A stretch of DNA of 64,000 nt from Lysinibacter cavernae (GTDB taxonomy: Bacteria; Actinomycetota; Actinomycetes; Actinomycetales; Microbacteriaceae). The notes under the pieces were generated by a model. The model ran no database searches. It saw only the letters and a list, made by a program, of their open reading frames with translations, and was not told the origin of the DNA. Below are positions 9,986 through 18,894 of the stretch, one piece after another (within the stretch, counting starts at the first letter, position 1; every line of letters begins with the position of its first letter). The stretch covers positions 620,001-684,000 of the forward strand of contig NZ_JAAMOX010000002.1 of NCBI RefSeq assembly GCF_011758565.1, given 5' to 3'. Made by a program: the position numbers and the translations under genes.

Positions 9986-10157
9986 GCGCATTGCCCGATG
10001 TCTCAGGCAAGCCCTAACTGCTCCGAGTAGTGTTGCGACTCGGCTCCGCCCCCGGAACCGTAAAGATAAAATCAAGCCACTGTGTCAAGAACCCTACTCC
10101 TTTTCTTTTCTTGCGGCAACGACCCCCTGTGCAGAGCAGACGAGTTTCCAAGGCGTT

Positions 10158-10201
10158 AACGACCGATGGACCCGCAGAAATCTGCGGGTCCATCGGTCGT
10201 T
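10158..10201 (-). terminator. Perfect 21-bp hairpin after dnaJ
   Basis: Two perfectly complementary 21-nt arms are separated by AA, starting 27 nt after the dnaJ stop. No U-tract follows. It separates the chaperone operon from the giant surface-protein gene downstream on the same strand. Confidence 0.7.
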
Positions 10202-10227
10202 CGGGCGTCTGGTCACCCAGACAAGAA

Positions 10228-11220
10228 CTAGCCTTTTGCTCGAGCGAGCAGTTCGGCCCGTGGGTTTTCGTTCGGCCCAACCTCGTTAAACCGTTCGAGC
10301 GCCTCCCGTGCCTCGTCTGACAGGTGCGAGGGAACAGCTACCTGAACCTCGGCAAGCAAATCGCCGGTGCCCTTCGAAGTAGCAACCCCGCGGCCCTTCA
10401 CCCGCAACACACGCCCACTGGGCGTGCCAGGGGCAACCTTGAGTCGCACCGGGTCTCCACCAAGCGTTGGCACCTCAATGGTGGCACCAAGCGCGGCCTC
10501 AGCAAAGGTAACGGGAACCGTCACGCGAAGGTTTCGGCCATCACGCTCAAAGACGGGGTGCTTGCGCACGTTGACCGTGAGGATGATGTTGCCAGCCGGG
10601 CCGCCGTCAGGACTCGGTTCGCCTTTGCCAGCGACCTTAATCTTCTGGCCGTCGGCGACACCTGCCGGGACCTTAACCTTGATGGTTTTCCCCTGCGATG
10701 TCTGCAGCGAAACCGTGTCGCCCTTGGTAGCCGTCTCGAAGTCGAGCGTGACGCTCGCCGAGACGTCCCTCCCAGGGGTTGGCCCGCCAAAGCCGCGGTA
10801 TCCGCCGCTCGTCTGGCCAAAGCCACCGCCGCCGCCGAACATGCCGCCGAGGATATCCTCGAAGCCGCCGCCACCGCCCTGCTGGAACGTGTACTGCGAT
10901 CCGCCGCGCGATTGACGGCCACCGAAGATGTCTTCAAAGCCGCCGGCACCACCGCCAGCCCCACCAGAGGTGAAGCGGGCGCCAGAGCCCATGGCCCGAA
11001 TCTGGTCATACTCGGCACGCTGTTCTTTGTCGCTCAGGACAGAATAGGCCTCGCTGATCTCTTTGAACTTAGCCTCAGCCTTTGGGTCACCCTCATTTGA
11101 GTCTGGGTGGTGCTTACGCGCAAGCTTGCGGTAGGTCTTTTTGAGATCGGCCTCCGAGATGTCTTTTGACACCCCGAGTACCTTATAGAAATCTTTATCG
11201 AACCAATCTTGACTAGCCAT
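10228..11220 (-). CDS. dnaJ: DnaJ-type co-chaperone lacking the zinc-finger domain
   Basis: About 330 residues. The J-domain (1-75) carries HPD in KHHPDSN, the motif that stimulates DnaK ATPase. A long Gly/Phe-rich linker follows (about 85-160), then the DnaJ C-terminal substrate-binding domains. The four CxxCxGxG repeats of classical DnaJ are absent, so it is a type II / CbpA-like co-chaperone. The start ATG at 11220 overlaps the end of grpE by 8 nt, which argues for translational coupling. It is the third gene of the dnaK operon; another dnaJ with the zinc finger may exist elsewhere in the genome. Confidence 0.93.
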   Translation of the reverse strand: MASQDWFDKDFYKVLGVSKDISEADLKKTYRKLARKHHPDSNEGDPKAEAKFKEISEAYSVLSDKEQRAEYDQIRAMGSGARFTSGGAGGGAGGFEDIFGGRQSRGGSQYTFQQGGGGGFEDILGGMFGGGGGFGQTSGGYRGFGGPTPGRDVSASVTLDFETATKGDTVSLQTSQGKTIKVKVPAGVADGQKIKVAGKGEPSPDGGPAGNIILTVNVRKHPVFERDGRNLRVTVPVTFAEAALGATIEVPTLGGDPVRLKVAPGTPSGRVLRVKGRGVATSKGTGDLLAEVQVAVPSHLSDEAREALERFNEVGPNENPRAELLARAKG

Positions 11221-11821
11221 CAGTTGGCACCGCAACAACCACCTTGGCTGCGCGCAACTGCACCTCACCTAGGCGGTAGCCCTTTTCAAAGACCTCAAGA
11301 ACGGATGGTTCGGTCACCGCAGGGCTTGGCACCTGCGTGATGGCCTCGTGGTGATTTGGGTCAAACGGTTCGCCTTGTTCGCCAAAGCCAACAAGTCCGA
11401 GCTTCTCAACGACTCCACGTGTCTTCTGGGCGATCGTGAAGTAGGCGGAACCCTCTTCAAGGTCGCCGTGCTTTTCTGCCCGGTCGAGGTCGTCGAGCAC
11501 GGGAAGAAGCGCAACAACAACGGAGGCCACTGAGCGCTGACGCTCGACCTCTCGGTTTGCCTCGGTGCGCTTTCGGTAGTTTGCGTACTCGGCGGTGAGG
11601 CGCTTCAGATCGTTGAGGTGCTCGTTATCCTCTGCATCTGCTGGTGCTGCGGCAAGGATGTCGTCAACGGTCAGCTCGTCAGCGGCCAGGTCGTTGGCAG
11701 CGAGTTCCTCGTCTGACAGCCCCGCGTCGGCTGATGCGCCGGCTGCTTGGTCTGCCGACTGCGGAACCTCACCGGTTTCCGGGGTGACCGGCTCGTCCGG
11801 GTTCTGGTTCTGATCAGTCAT
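11213..11821 (-). CDS. grpE: GrpE nucleotide exchange factor
   Basis: 202 residues. It releases ADP from DnaK. The N-terminal ~65 residues are acidic and low-complexity. A long coiled-coil helix follows (about 65-120, rich in E, R and K around NDLKRLTAEYANYRKR), then the beta-domain with EPFDPNHHEAI, a GrpE signature region. SD AGAGGAGA lies 7 nt before the ATG. It sits between dnaK and dnaJ; the 142-nt gap to dnaK contains a strong hairpin. Confidence 0.95.
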   Translation of the reverse strand: MTDQNQNPDEPVTPETGEVPQSADQAAGASADAGLSDEELAANDLAADELTVDDILAAAPADAEDNEHLNDLKRLTAEYANYRKRTEANREVERQRSVASVVVALLPVLDDLDRAEKHGDLEEGSAYFTIAQKTRGVVEKLGLVGFGEQGEPFDPNHHEAITQVPSPAVTEPSVLEVFEKGYRLGEVQLRAAKVVVAVPTDG

Positions 11822-11903
11822 TACGTGTTCTCCTCTGGAGTAAAAGTGTGTGGGTTCTGCTCAGGCCGTGTTGCGATTTCTGATCGCCGGCCCGAGTAGC
11901 GTG

Positions 11904-11948
11904 AACCCGTGCCGCCCTCCCGAGAGTATCGGGTTGGCGGCACGGGTT
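11904..11948 (-). terminator. Two-tier hairpin between dnaK and grpE (attenuator)
   Basis: Outer 13-bp arms (AACCCGTGCCGCC / GGCGGCACGGGTT) enclose an inner CCCGA/TCGGG stem. The structure starts 15 nt after the dnaK stop and has no U-tract. A partial terminator or mRNA processing/stabilising element that keeps dnaK expression above grpE-dnaJ is the natural reading. Confidence 0.6.
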
Positions 11949-11963
11949 GCGAGGAAAACGACG

Positions 11964-13820
<1,857 letters not shown>

Positions 13821-14009
13821 AGTTTTGTCTCCTTGTATTGGTCATGTGCCGGGTTGCCCCGCCACACAGTTCGTGTACGGCGTCGCCAACGGCGAGCCAA
13901 AAACTGATTTCGACGGCTTTGGTAGTTTGCGGGCCATCCGCTGCCACCAAGACGGCCCGCAGCTGAATACTGCTGGAAATCTTGGCAACGTCGGTAGGGT
14001 CGCTCAATA

Positions 14010-14030
14010 CTTGAGCCGCCATGACTCAAT
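14010..14030. promoter_or_regulatory. HAIR operator 1 (HspR site)
   Basis: CTTGAGC-N7-ACTCAAT matches 12 of 14 defined positions of the HspR-associated inverted repeat CTTGAGT-N7-ACTCAAG. It overlaps the -10 hexamer and the expected transcription start of dnaK, where bound HspR would block initiation. Confidence 0.85.
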
Positions 14031-14057
14031 ATTAGAACATCCTTTTTCGCTTGTCAA
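14029..14057 (-). promoter_or_regulatory. dnaK promoter, TTGACA-N17-TAATAT
   Basis: A -35 TTGACA (14052-14057) and -10 TAATAT (14029-14034) with the ideal 17-nt spacer. This is a near-consensus vegetative sigma promoter that would be very strong when not repressed. Confidence 0.85.
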
Positions 14058-14061
14058 GAAA

Positions 14062-14082
14062 CTTGAGTGAAGTCGACTCAAC
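14062..14082. promoter_or_regulatory. HAIR operator 2 (HspR site)
   Basis: CTTGAGT-N7-ACTCAAC matches 13 of 14 defined HAIR positions. It ends 5 nt upstream of the -35 hexamer, so the two HAIR boxes bracket the core promoter. Confidence 0.88.
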
Positions 14083-14174
14083 TTTATTGACTTGGCCTAG
14101 ATAGCCGCCGGATCTTGCCCTCACTGACGGCCGTCAGCTTCGCTCAGACCTTATTCGGCGCCCCACCTATTGCC

Positions 14175-15086
14175 CTACCCGTTGCCCTCCGACTGCAGTT
14201 CATCAGGCACGCCAACGTAGACCGTCGACTCCGGCAACCGCGAGCGCATAACCGTGATTGCCTCAGGGTTCTGGTCCATCAGCAAGAAACGGCGCTTGAG
14301 CTTGGCAGCAACAGCACCGGTCGTTCCGCTGCCGGCAAAGAAATCCAGCACAAGGTCTCCTTCCCGGCTTGAGGCCTGGATAATGCGGCGAAGAATACCC
14401 ATCGGCTTCTGCGTGGGATAGCCAGTCTTTTCCTTGCCGGTCGGCGAGACGATCGTGTGCCACCACACGTCGGTAGGGAGCTTGCCCTTTTTTGCCTTTG
14501 CCGGCGTCACCAGGCCTGGGGCCATATATGGTTCGCGATCAACAGTCGTCGAATCAAAATAGTAGGTCTTCGGATTCTTGACATAGACAAGGATGGTGTC
14601 GTGCTTCGTCGGCCAGCGATTCTTTGACTTCGCACCGTAGTCGTAGGCCCAGATGATCTCATTCAGGAAGCTGTCGCGACCAAAGAGCGCGTCGAGCAGC
14701 ACCTTTGCATAGTGCGCCTCCCGATAGTCAAGGTGCACGTAGAGTGTGCCGTCATCGGTGAGCAGCCTCCAGGCCTCTACGAGGCGCGGTTCAAGGAATC
14801 CCCAGTAGTCATCAAAGCTATCGTCGTAGCTGCGGAGCTGGCCGCGGATGCGCTCGTAGTTGAGCCCTTTAAAGCCGCTGACCGTACCAAGCCCCTGCTC
14901 GGCGCTGCGAACGGCCGTTGTCTGCTGGCGCGCCTGCGTTCGTCCGGTATTGAACGGAGGGTCAACATAGATCAGCGTGATGCTTTCATCCGGCAATTCT
15001 TGGAGCATGGGGAGGTTGTCCCCGAAGAGCACTCGGTTACCGAGCTCGCCAGTCTCGTCTACCGCGGGGGCCTTCTCTGCACTCAT
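14175..15086 (-). CDS. Orphan DNA methyltransferase (beta-class, N4/N6 amino)
   Basis: About 303 residues. Motif IV reads VDPPFNTGRTQ (near residue 40) and motif I reads LDFFAGSGTTGA (near 250), so IV precedes I, the order of beta-class amino-methyltransferases. DPPF is the catalytic motif that methylates adenine N6 or cytosine N4. I chose the ATG at 15086; the frame extends to 15131 without a better ribosome binding site. No restriction endonuclease or specificity subunit is adjacent, so it acts alone. The target sequence cannot be read from the protein. Confidence 0.88.
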   Translation of the reverse strand: MSAEKAPAVDETGELGNRVLFGDNLPMLQELPDESITLIYVDPPFNTGRTQARQQTTAVRSAEQGLGTVSGFKGLNYERIRGQLRSYDDSFDDYWGFLEPRLVEAWRLLTDDGTLYVHLDYREAHYAKVLLDALFGRDSFLNEIIWAYDYGAKSKNRWPTKHDTILVYVKNPKTYYFDSTTVDREPYMAPGLVTPAKAKKGKLPTDVWWHTIVSPTGKEKTGYPTQKPMGILRRIIQASSREGDLVLDFFAGSGTTGAVAAKLKRRFLLMDQNPEAITVMRSRLPESTVYVGVPDELQSEGNG

Positions 15087-15162
15087 CACACACCATGTTC
15101 TCGCACTACCCACAACAATACGAACCGACATAGGCTAATCACACAAACAAAAGGAGAAACCG

Positions 15163-15471
15163 ATGTCGGAACTCAGCAACGTCAGCGTTCGACACGAGCC
15201 AGAGCGCAACCGCTACGTCATCGAGGTCGACGGCGAGGTCCGCGGCGAAGCGGTCTACCGAGTCTCAGGCAACGCCCTCCACGCCATCCACACCGAAATC
15301 GATCCCGATTTACGCGGAAACGGACTCGGCGACATCCTCGTCACCAACATGATTAACGACATCCGCGAGACGACCAGCTATTCGGTGGTGCCACAGTGCA
15401 GTTACGTTGTTGAGTGGTTCCAGCTCCACCCGGGCGAGCGCGACCTGCTCACGCGAGGCACCTCGCTCTAA
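15163..15471 (+). CDS. Small GNAT-fold acetyltransferase (YjdJ/Acetyltransf_CG type)
   Basis: 102 residues, the size of the stand-alone mini-GNAT family. LRGNGLGDILV (about 49-59) is the acetyl-CoA pyrophosphate loop, and VPQCSYVVEWFQLHP matches the conserved Cys-containing C-terminal segment of this family. SD AAGGAG lies 8 nt before the ATG, and a TAGGCT hexamer at about 15131-15136 could be its -10. It diverges from the methyltransferase. The substrate is unknown. Confidence 0.82.
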   Translation: MSELSNVSVRHEPERNRYVIEVDGEVRGEAVYRVSGNALHAIHTEIDPDLRGNGLGDILVTNMINDIRETTSYSVVPQCSYVVEWFQLHPGERDLLTRGTSL

Positions 15472-15842
15472 CCAGGATCGTGCCGAGCGGATGCTCCAAC
15501 AGTTCCGCACCTCGATGCCTTCCGCAGCACGATGCCTTCCGCGCAGACGGCTTCTGCACCCCGCGGTTACACCCCCGCGCCGACGCCCAGCACCCAGCAC
15601 CCAGCACCCAGCACCCAGCACCCAGCCACAAAAGTGCCACAGAATGGTCACATTTCCACCCAAATCAGGCCGAAGAGGTGCATCTGCGCCAAATCTGTGC
15701 TGTCTCGAACCATGGGCCCAAGTCACGAGCTCGAGCTACAGCCCCAAGCCACACGCTCGAGCCACAGGCTCAAACCGCCGCCTCGAACCACGCGCCCTAA
15801 CCACAGGCTCGCACCACAAGCTCAACCAGCAGAACGCAACAA
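15472..15842. other. Gene-free spacer with low-complexity repeats
   Basis: 371 bp between the mini-GNAT and lipoate ligase genes. It has a CCCAGCA tandem array (15586-15626), a GATGCCTTCCG motif repeated around 15512-15541, and from about 15720 to 15830 degenerate reiterations of CCACAGGCTC/CTCGAGCC-like words. No start codon with a ribosome binding site or family-like protein is visible. Confidence 0.7.
15586..15626 (+). repeat. CCCAGCA tandem repeat, 5 copies plus partial
   Basis: Five perfect 7-bp CCCAGCA units are followed by CCCAGC. The unit length is not a multiple of three and no coding frame of note runs through it, so it is a noncoding microsatellite-like array. Confidence 0.9.
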
Positions 15843-16892
15843 CTACGGAACCCGCTTGAGCCAGGCCTCCGTCGAGAACTTTTCGGCCGCGAGCTGCTCT
15901 GCCTTCGCGTATTCTTCAGGCGTAACTTCAGAGCGGGTACCACCGTGAAGCGCCACAAACGTGTCGAGCATCTTCGAGATGACTTCTTGCCGAGAAAGAC
16001 CTGTCTGGCTCCGCAGCGGGTCAACCCGTTTCTGAGCACTTGCCGTGCCCTTATCGCTGAGTTTCTCTCGCCCAATTCGCAGCACGCGCACCATCTTTTC
16101 GGCGTCCATGTCATAGCTCATGGTCACGTGGTGCAGCACGGCTCCCGAACCGAGCCGCTTCTGGGCGGCCCCGCCAATCTTGCCGGCTGGGCTCGAAATA
16201 TCGTTGAGTGGCTTGTAGAAGGCGTCGATGCCAAGTGCCTTGAGGGCGTCGAGTACCCACTCGTCGAGGAAGGCATAGGAGTCGGCAAAGCTCAGGCCCT
16301 GCACAAGCTCACCCGGAACGTAAAGCGAGTACGTAATCGCGGATTCTGGCTCCACAAACATTGCGCCACCGCCAGAGATCCGACGAACAACGGTCACGCC
16401 ATACTTTTCCGCGTTGGCGCGGTCGACCTCGTTGCGCAGCGATTGGAAGCTCCCGATGATAATCGCGGGGCTCGCCCATTCCCAGATACGCAGGGTCGGC
16501 TTGCGCGTGCCTTCGCCAACGGCATTGGTCAACACCTCGTCTAGCGCGAGCTGCATCGCTGGATGCTGCGGTTCCCCGTGGATGATCTGCCAGTCATAGT
16601 CGCGCCAGCTTGCTGCCTGCGCGATCGCCCGGCGAACCGTGACCGCGATTGCTTCTGGGCTAAACCCCAGCAGCTGCGCATCGGAGGGCAGGGCCGCCTG
16701 AACTGCGGCGGCAATCTCTTCTGCTGTCGACTCGCGCGGCAGGCCTTCGATTGCACCGTTGATGTCATCAAGCGCGCTGTCCGGCTCAAGGAAAAAATCA
16801 CCGGCAATGCGAACATTGGTCAATTTACCGTCAGTTAGCTCGAGGTCTGCAACAACAAGCTTGCCGCCAGGGACCTTATATTCACCGTGCAT
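15843..16892 (-). CDS. lplA: Lipoate-protein ligase with N-terminal accessory domain
   Basis: 349 residues. It attaches lipoate or octanoate to the E2/GcvH lysine via an acyl-AMP. The first ~80 residues (PGGKLVVADLELTDGKLTNV and GDFFLEP) look like the Lpl accessory domain, which in E. coli LplA is C-terminal. The catalytic domain follows, with RRISGGGAM near 168 and the lysine motif KIGGAAQKR near 238. TAGGCT sits 6 nt before the ATG, which points to a leaderless transcript. A lipoyl-bearing E2 (bkdC) lies at 52.3-53.7 kb. Confidence 0.9.
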   Translation of the reverse strand: MHGEYKVPGGKLVVADLELTDGKLTNVRIAGDFFLEPDSALDDINGAIEGLPRESTAEEIAAAVQAALPSDAQLLGFSPEAIAVTVRRAIAQAASWRDYDWQIIHGEPQHPAMQLALDEVLTNAVGEGTRKPTLRIWEWASPAIIIGSFQSLRNEVDRANAEKYGVTVVRRISGGGAMFVEPESAITYSLYVPGELVQGLSFADSYAFLDEWVLDALKALGIDAFYKPLNDISSPAGKIGGAAQKRLGSGAVLHHVTMSYDMDAEKMVRVLRIGREKLSDKGTASAQKRVDPLRSQTGLSRQEVISKMLDTFVALHGGTRSEVTPEEYAKAEQLAAEKFSTEAWLKRVP

Positions 16893-16898
16893 ACTGCC

Positions 16899-16904
16899 AG
16901 CCTA
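16899..16904 (-). promoter_or_regulatory. -10 hexamer of leaderless lplA
   Basis: TAGGCT followed by 6 nt and the ATG at 16892; no ribosome binding site. Confidence 0.6.
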
Positions 16905-16929
16905 TTCGACTGAGTGCCTGCGATGGGGC

Positions 16930-17784
16930 CTACTGCGCGTTCGCCTTTGCAAAGTGCTCATCGAGCCAGTCGATGAGGTCGTCAAAGACTTCGTCTTTAT
17001 TCGTTTCGTTGAAGATCTCGTGTCGTGCGCCTTCGTAGATGATCGCCGTCACATCGGTCAGGCCGCTGCGCTTGAGGTATTCCTGCGCGAGTCGCTCAAC
17101 GGAGGCCTCCCCGCCAACGGTGTCATCGTCGCCAACCATGAGCAGCATGGGCGGGTTCACTCCGATATTTGCCTTTGGTCGCCCAAAGAGGCGAAGCGAG
17201 TCGCGGAGCCCAAAGAGGCGAAGAATCTTGGCATCAAACGTGAGTGGGTCTGCGGCGAACGCCTCGTGCACCTTCGGGTCTCGACTAAGCCACTCGTATC
17301 CCGTCGTACCTAGATGCTTGTGCCGCTTATTGAGGTCACCGCTCTCAAGGAAGCCAGGCATCCGATACGCAGAACCGGTGAGGATGATGGCGTCGTAGTC
17401 CCCCGGATACTGGTTAAAGAGCCGCTGCCCCATGAGCGACCCCCACGAGTGCCCAAGGTAGACGAGCGGGACCCCAGGGTTCGCGATGCGCGTGAGCGTA
17501 CCCAGTCTGCGGATGGCCGCTTCTGCCGCACGAAGTCCGCCAGGGCCGAGCTTGCCCATCTTGCTGAGGTCTCCACCGTGCTGCTCAACACCCGTTTGAC
17601 CGTGGCCCCTGTGGTCGTCGGCAACAACCGAGTATCCGGCGCGGTTCAGCACTCCGGCCAAGCGCTCATATCGAAGCGCGTGTTCGCCGACGCCGTGTGC
17701 GATCTGAACAATCGCTCGAGGGCTGTCGATCAGCCACTCGTAATAGGTGATGGAAACGCCAAAGTCATCTACGAAGCGGGGCAT
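16930..17784 (-). CDS. Alpha/beta hydrolase, monoacylglycerol lipase/lysophospholipase type
   Basis: 284 residues, a single alpha/beta-hydrolase domain. The nucleophile elbow is GHSWGS (Ser near 112), the acid is probably in VGDDDTV (near 215), and the His is in ARHEIF (near 251). IAHGVGEHALRYERLA near residue 29 is the oxyanion HG region typical of the hydrolase_4/monoglyceride-lipase family. A cytosolic esterase acting on acylglycerols or lysolipids is inferred. Its 238-bp upstream region contains the DnaA-box cluster. Confidence 0.87.
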   Translation of the reverse strand: MPRFVDDFGVSITYYEWLIDSPRAIVQIAHGVGEHALRYERLAGVLNRAGYSVVADDHRGHGQTGVEQHGGDLSKMGKLGPGGLRAAEAAIRRLGTLTRIANPGVPLVYLGHSWGSLMGQRLFNQYPGDYDAIILTGSAYRMPGFLESGDLNKRHKHLGTTGYEWLSRDPKVHEAFAADPLTFDAKILRLFGLRDSLRLFGRPKANIGVNPPMLLMVGDDDTVGGEASVERLAQEYLKRSGLTDVTAIIYEGARHEIFNETNKDEVFDDLIDWLDEHFAKANAQ

Positions 17785-17905
17785 GTGCCCATTCTTGCAC
17801 CCTCCTCAGCCACACGACACCGTTCACCCCGTTTTCGGAGAGTGGCGTGCCGTAAAAGCCTGCAAATTTGCCAAGGAGAGGGGCATCAGCCGTGCATTTC
17901 GCGAG

Positions 17906-17972
17906 TTATCCACATACGTTATCCACAGCCCCCGCGATCCCGGGGAATAATTGTGGATAACCCTGTGAACAA
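17906..17972. promoter_or_regulatory. Cluster of DnaA boxes
   Basis: Two perfect TTATCCACA boxes in direct orientation (17906-17914 and 17919-17927), one perfect inverted copy TGTGGATAA (17952-17960), and a weaker inverted TGTGAACAA (17964-17972) all lie in 67 bp of noncoding DNA. dnaA and dnaN are not in the window, so I read it as a DnaA-binding locus outside oriC, or an operator for the hydrolase gene downstream on the minus strand. Confidence 0.75.
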
Positions 17973-18022
17973 CATTGCGTCCTTGTACAACGCCCGGCAA
18001 TGGGCGAGGAAAAGAAGGCTGG

Positions 18023-18811
18023 TCAGGGCCGAGAAGTTGAAAGCGACCGAAAGTCATTAAAGCTATACAGATGGATTCCGGCAGGCAGAGCGATTTCGGA
18101 TTCAGCATTTGCCCAGTTAGTAAGCGCGCCGGTAACCTCCGCACTAAACACTTGCGGGTCAAAATGCGCGGCCGATAGCAGTTGTAGAGCGGAATTCTTC
18201 CTCGCAAAGGCGAGCGACGCACCAACACCAATTTTCGTCCCAATTGCGACCAGACGCCGCCAATTCACGGCGGCGGGGAGGCCAATCCAGACCGGAAGAG
18301 TCACCCCAGCTGCCGCAGTATCCCGCAAAAACTCAGCCACAACTGGTGCCTGAAAACATAACTGGGTAACGGCGTAGTCGGCTGTGGACTGCTTGTGGAG
18401 AAGTAGGTCGATTCCCTGCTCCCGATTGAACAGCGGATGCCCCTCCGGATACGCGGCTATCCCCAGATTTGCGAGTTTTCCCCAGTTTTCCCGCACAGCG
18501 CACAGAAGTTCGCCTCCGTCGGCAAACGGGCCGCCATGCTGGGGCCCGTCTCCACCAATCACAAAGAGTGATCGAATTCCGTGATCGGCTAGCCGGTCGA
18601 GATGTGCCACCAGCTCGGCCTCGCTCACAATGAGCCTCGCCGAAAGATGCGGGATGACGTCGTAGCCAAGGTCAGCGAGTTGGGTGCTCACCCTGAGCGT
18701 TGGCTCAAGCCCGTGCTGAGGAAGGCATGTTACGGTCAGCGTCGTATCGCGGGGAAGGTGGGCAACAATATTGGCTACAGCGTCCTTCGAGGGAATGATC
18801 TCGACTCGCAC
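18023..18811 (-). CDS. MetF-like methylenetetrahydrofolate reductase
   Basis: 262 residues, resembling the FAD-dependent TIM-barrel MTHFR family that reduces 5,10-methylene-THF to 5-methyl-THF. Family features visible are LTVTCLP near residue 25, IPHLSAR near 53, FVIGGDGPQHGG near 84, AAYPEGHP near 119, and a Gln-containing ADYAVTQLCF strand near 143. It is shorter than E. coli MetF (296). GTG start at 18811 with GGTGGA upstream. It may be the methionine-cycle enzyme or a one-carbon catabolic paralogue; no metE/metH or folate gene is adjacent to decide. Confidence 0.8.
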   Translation of the reverse strand: MRVEIIPSKDAVANIVAHLPRDTTLTVTCLPQHGLEPTLRVSTQLADLGYDVIPHLSARLIVSEAELVAHLDRLADHGIRSLFVIGGDGPQHGGPFADGGELLCAVRENWGKLANLGIAAYPEGHPLFNREQGIDLLLHKQSTADYAVTQLCFQAPVVAEFLRDTAAAGVTLPVWIGLPAAVNWRRLVAIGTKIGVGASLAFARKNSALQLLSAAHFDPQVFSAEVTGALTNWANAESEIALPAGIHLYSFNDFRSLSTSRP

Positions 18812-18881
18812 TCATCCACCGCTCTCGTCGCTTGTTGATTCTTGACCAAGCGTAATACTTACGCACGGATGGGCAACACGC

Positions 18882-18887
18882 TAGCCT
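18882..18887 (+). promoter_or_regulatory. -10 hexamer of leaderless MFS gene
   Basis: TAGCCT, 7 nt, then ATG at 18895; no Shine-Dalgarno sequence precedes this start. Confidence 0.5.
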
Positions 18888-18894
18888 GTTGACT

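Larger units (their letters stand above)
13821..14174. other. Intergenic region upstream of dnaK
   Basis: 354 bp without a gene. It holds the dnaK 5'-UTR (to about 14022), the dnaK promoter (14029-14057), two HAIR operators (14010-14030 and 14062-14082) and about 90 bp downstream of the methyltransferase stop in which I see nothing definite. Confidence 0.8.

Noticed and set aside
15163-15471. Anti-restriction or toxin-antitoxin partner of the methyltransferase
   Set aside because: The small gene has clear mini-GNAT acetyltransferase features, is divergently transcribed, and nothing ties it to restriction.
17906-17972. The DnaA-box cluster as the chromosomal origin oriC
   Set aside because: No dnaA, dnaN, recF, gyrB or rpmH in the window, only four boxes, and no long AT-rich unwinding element. 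I keep it as a DnaA-binding locus only.
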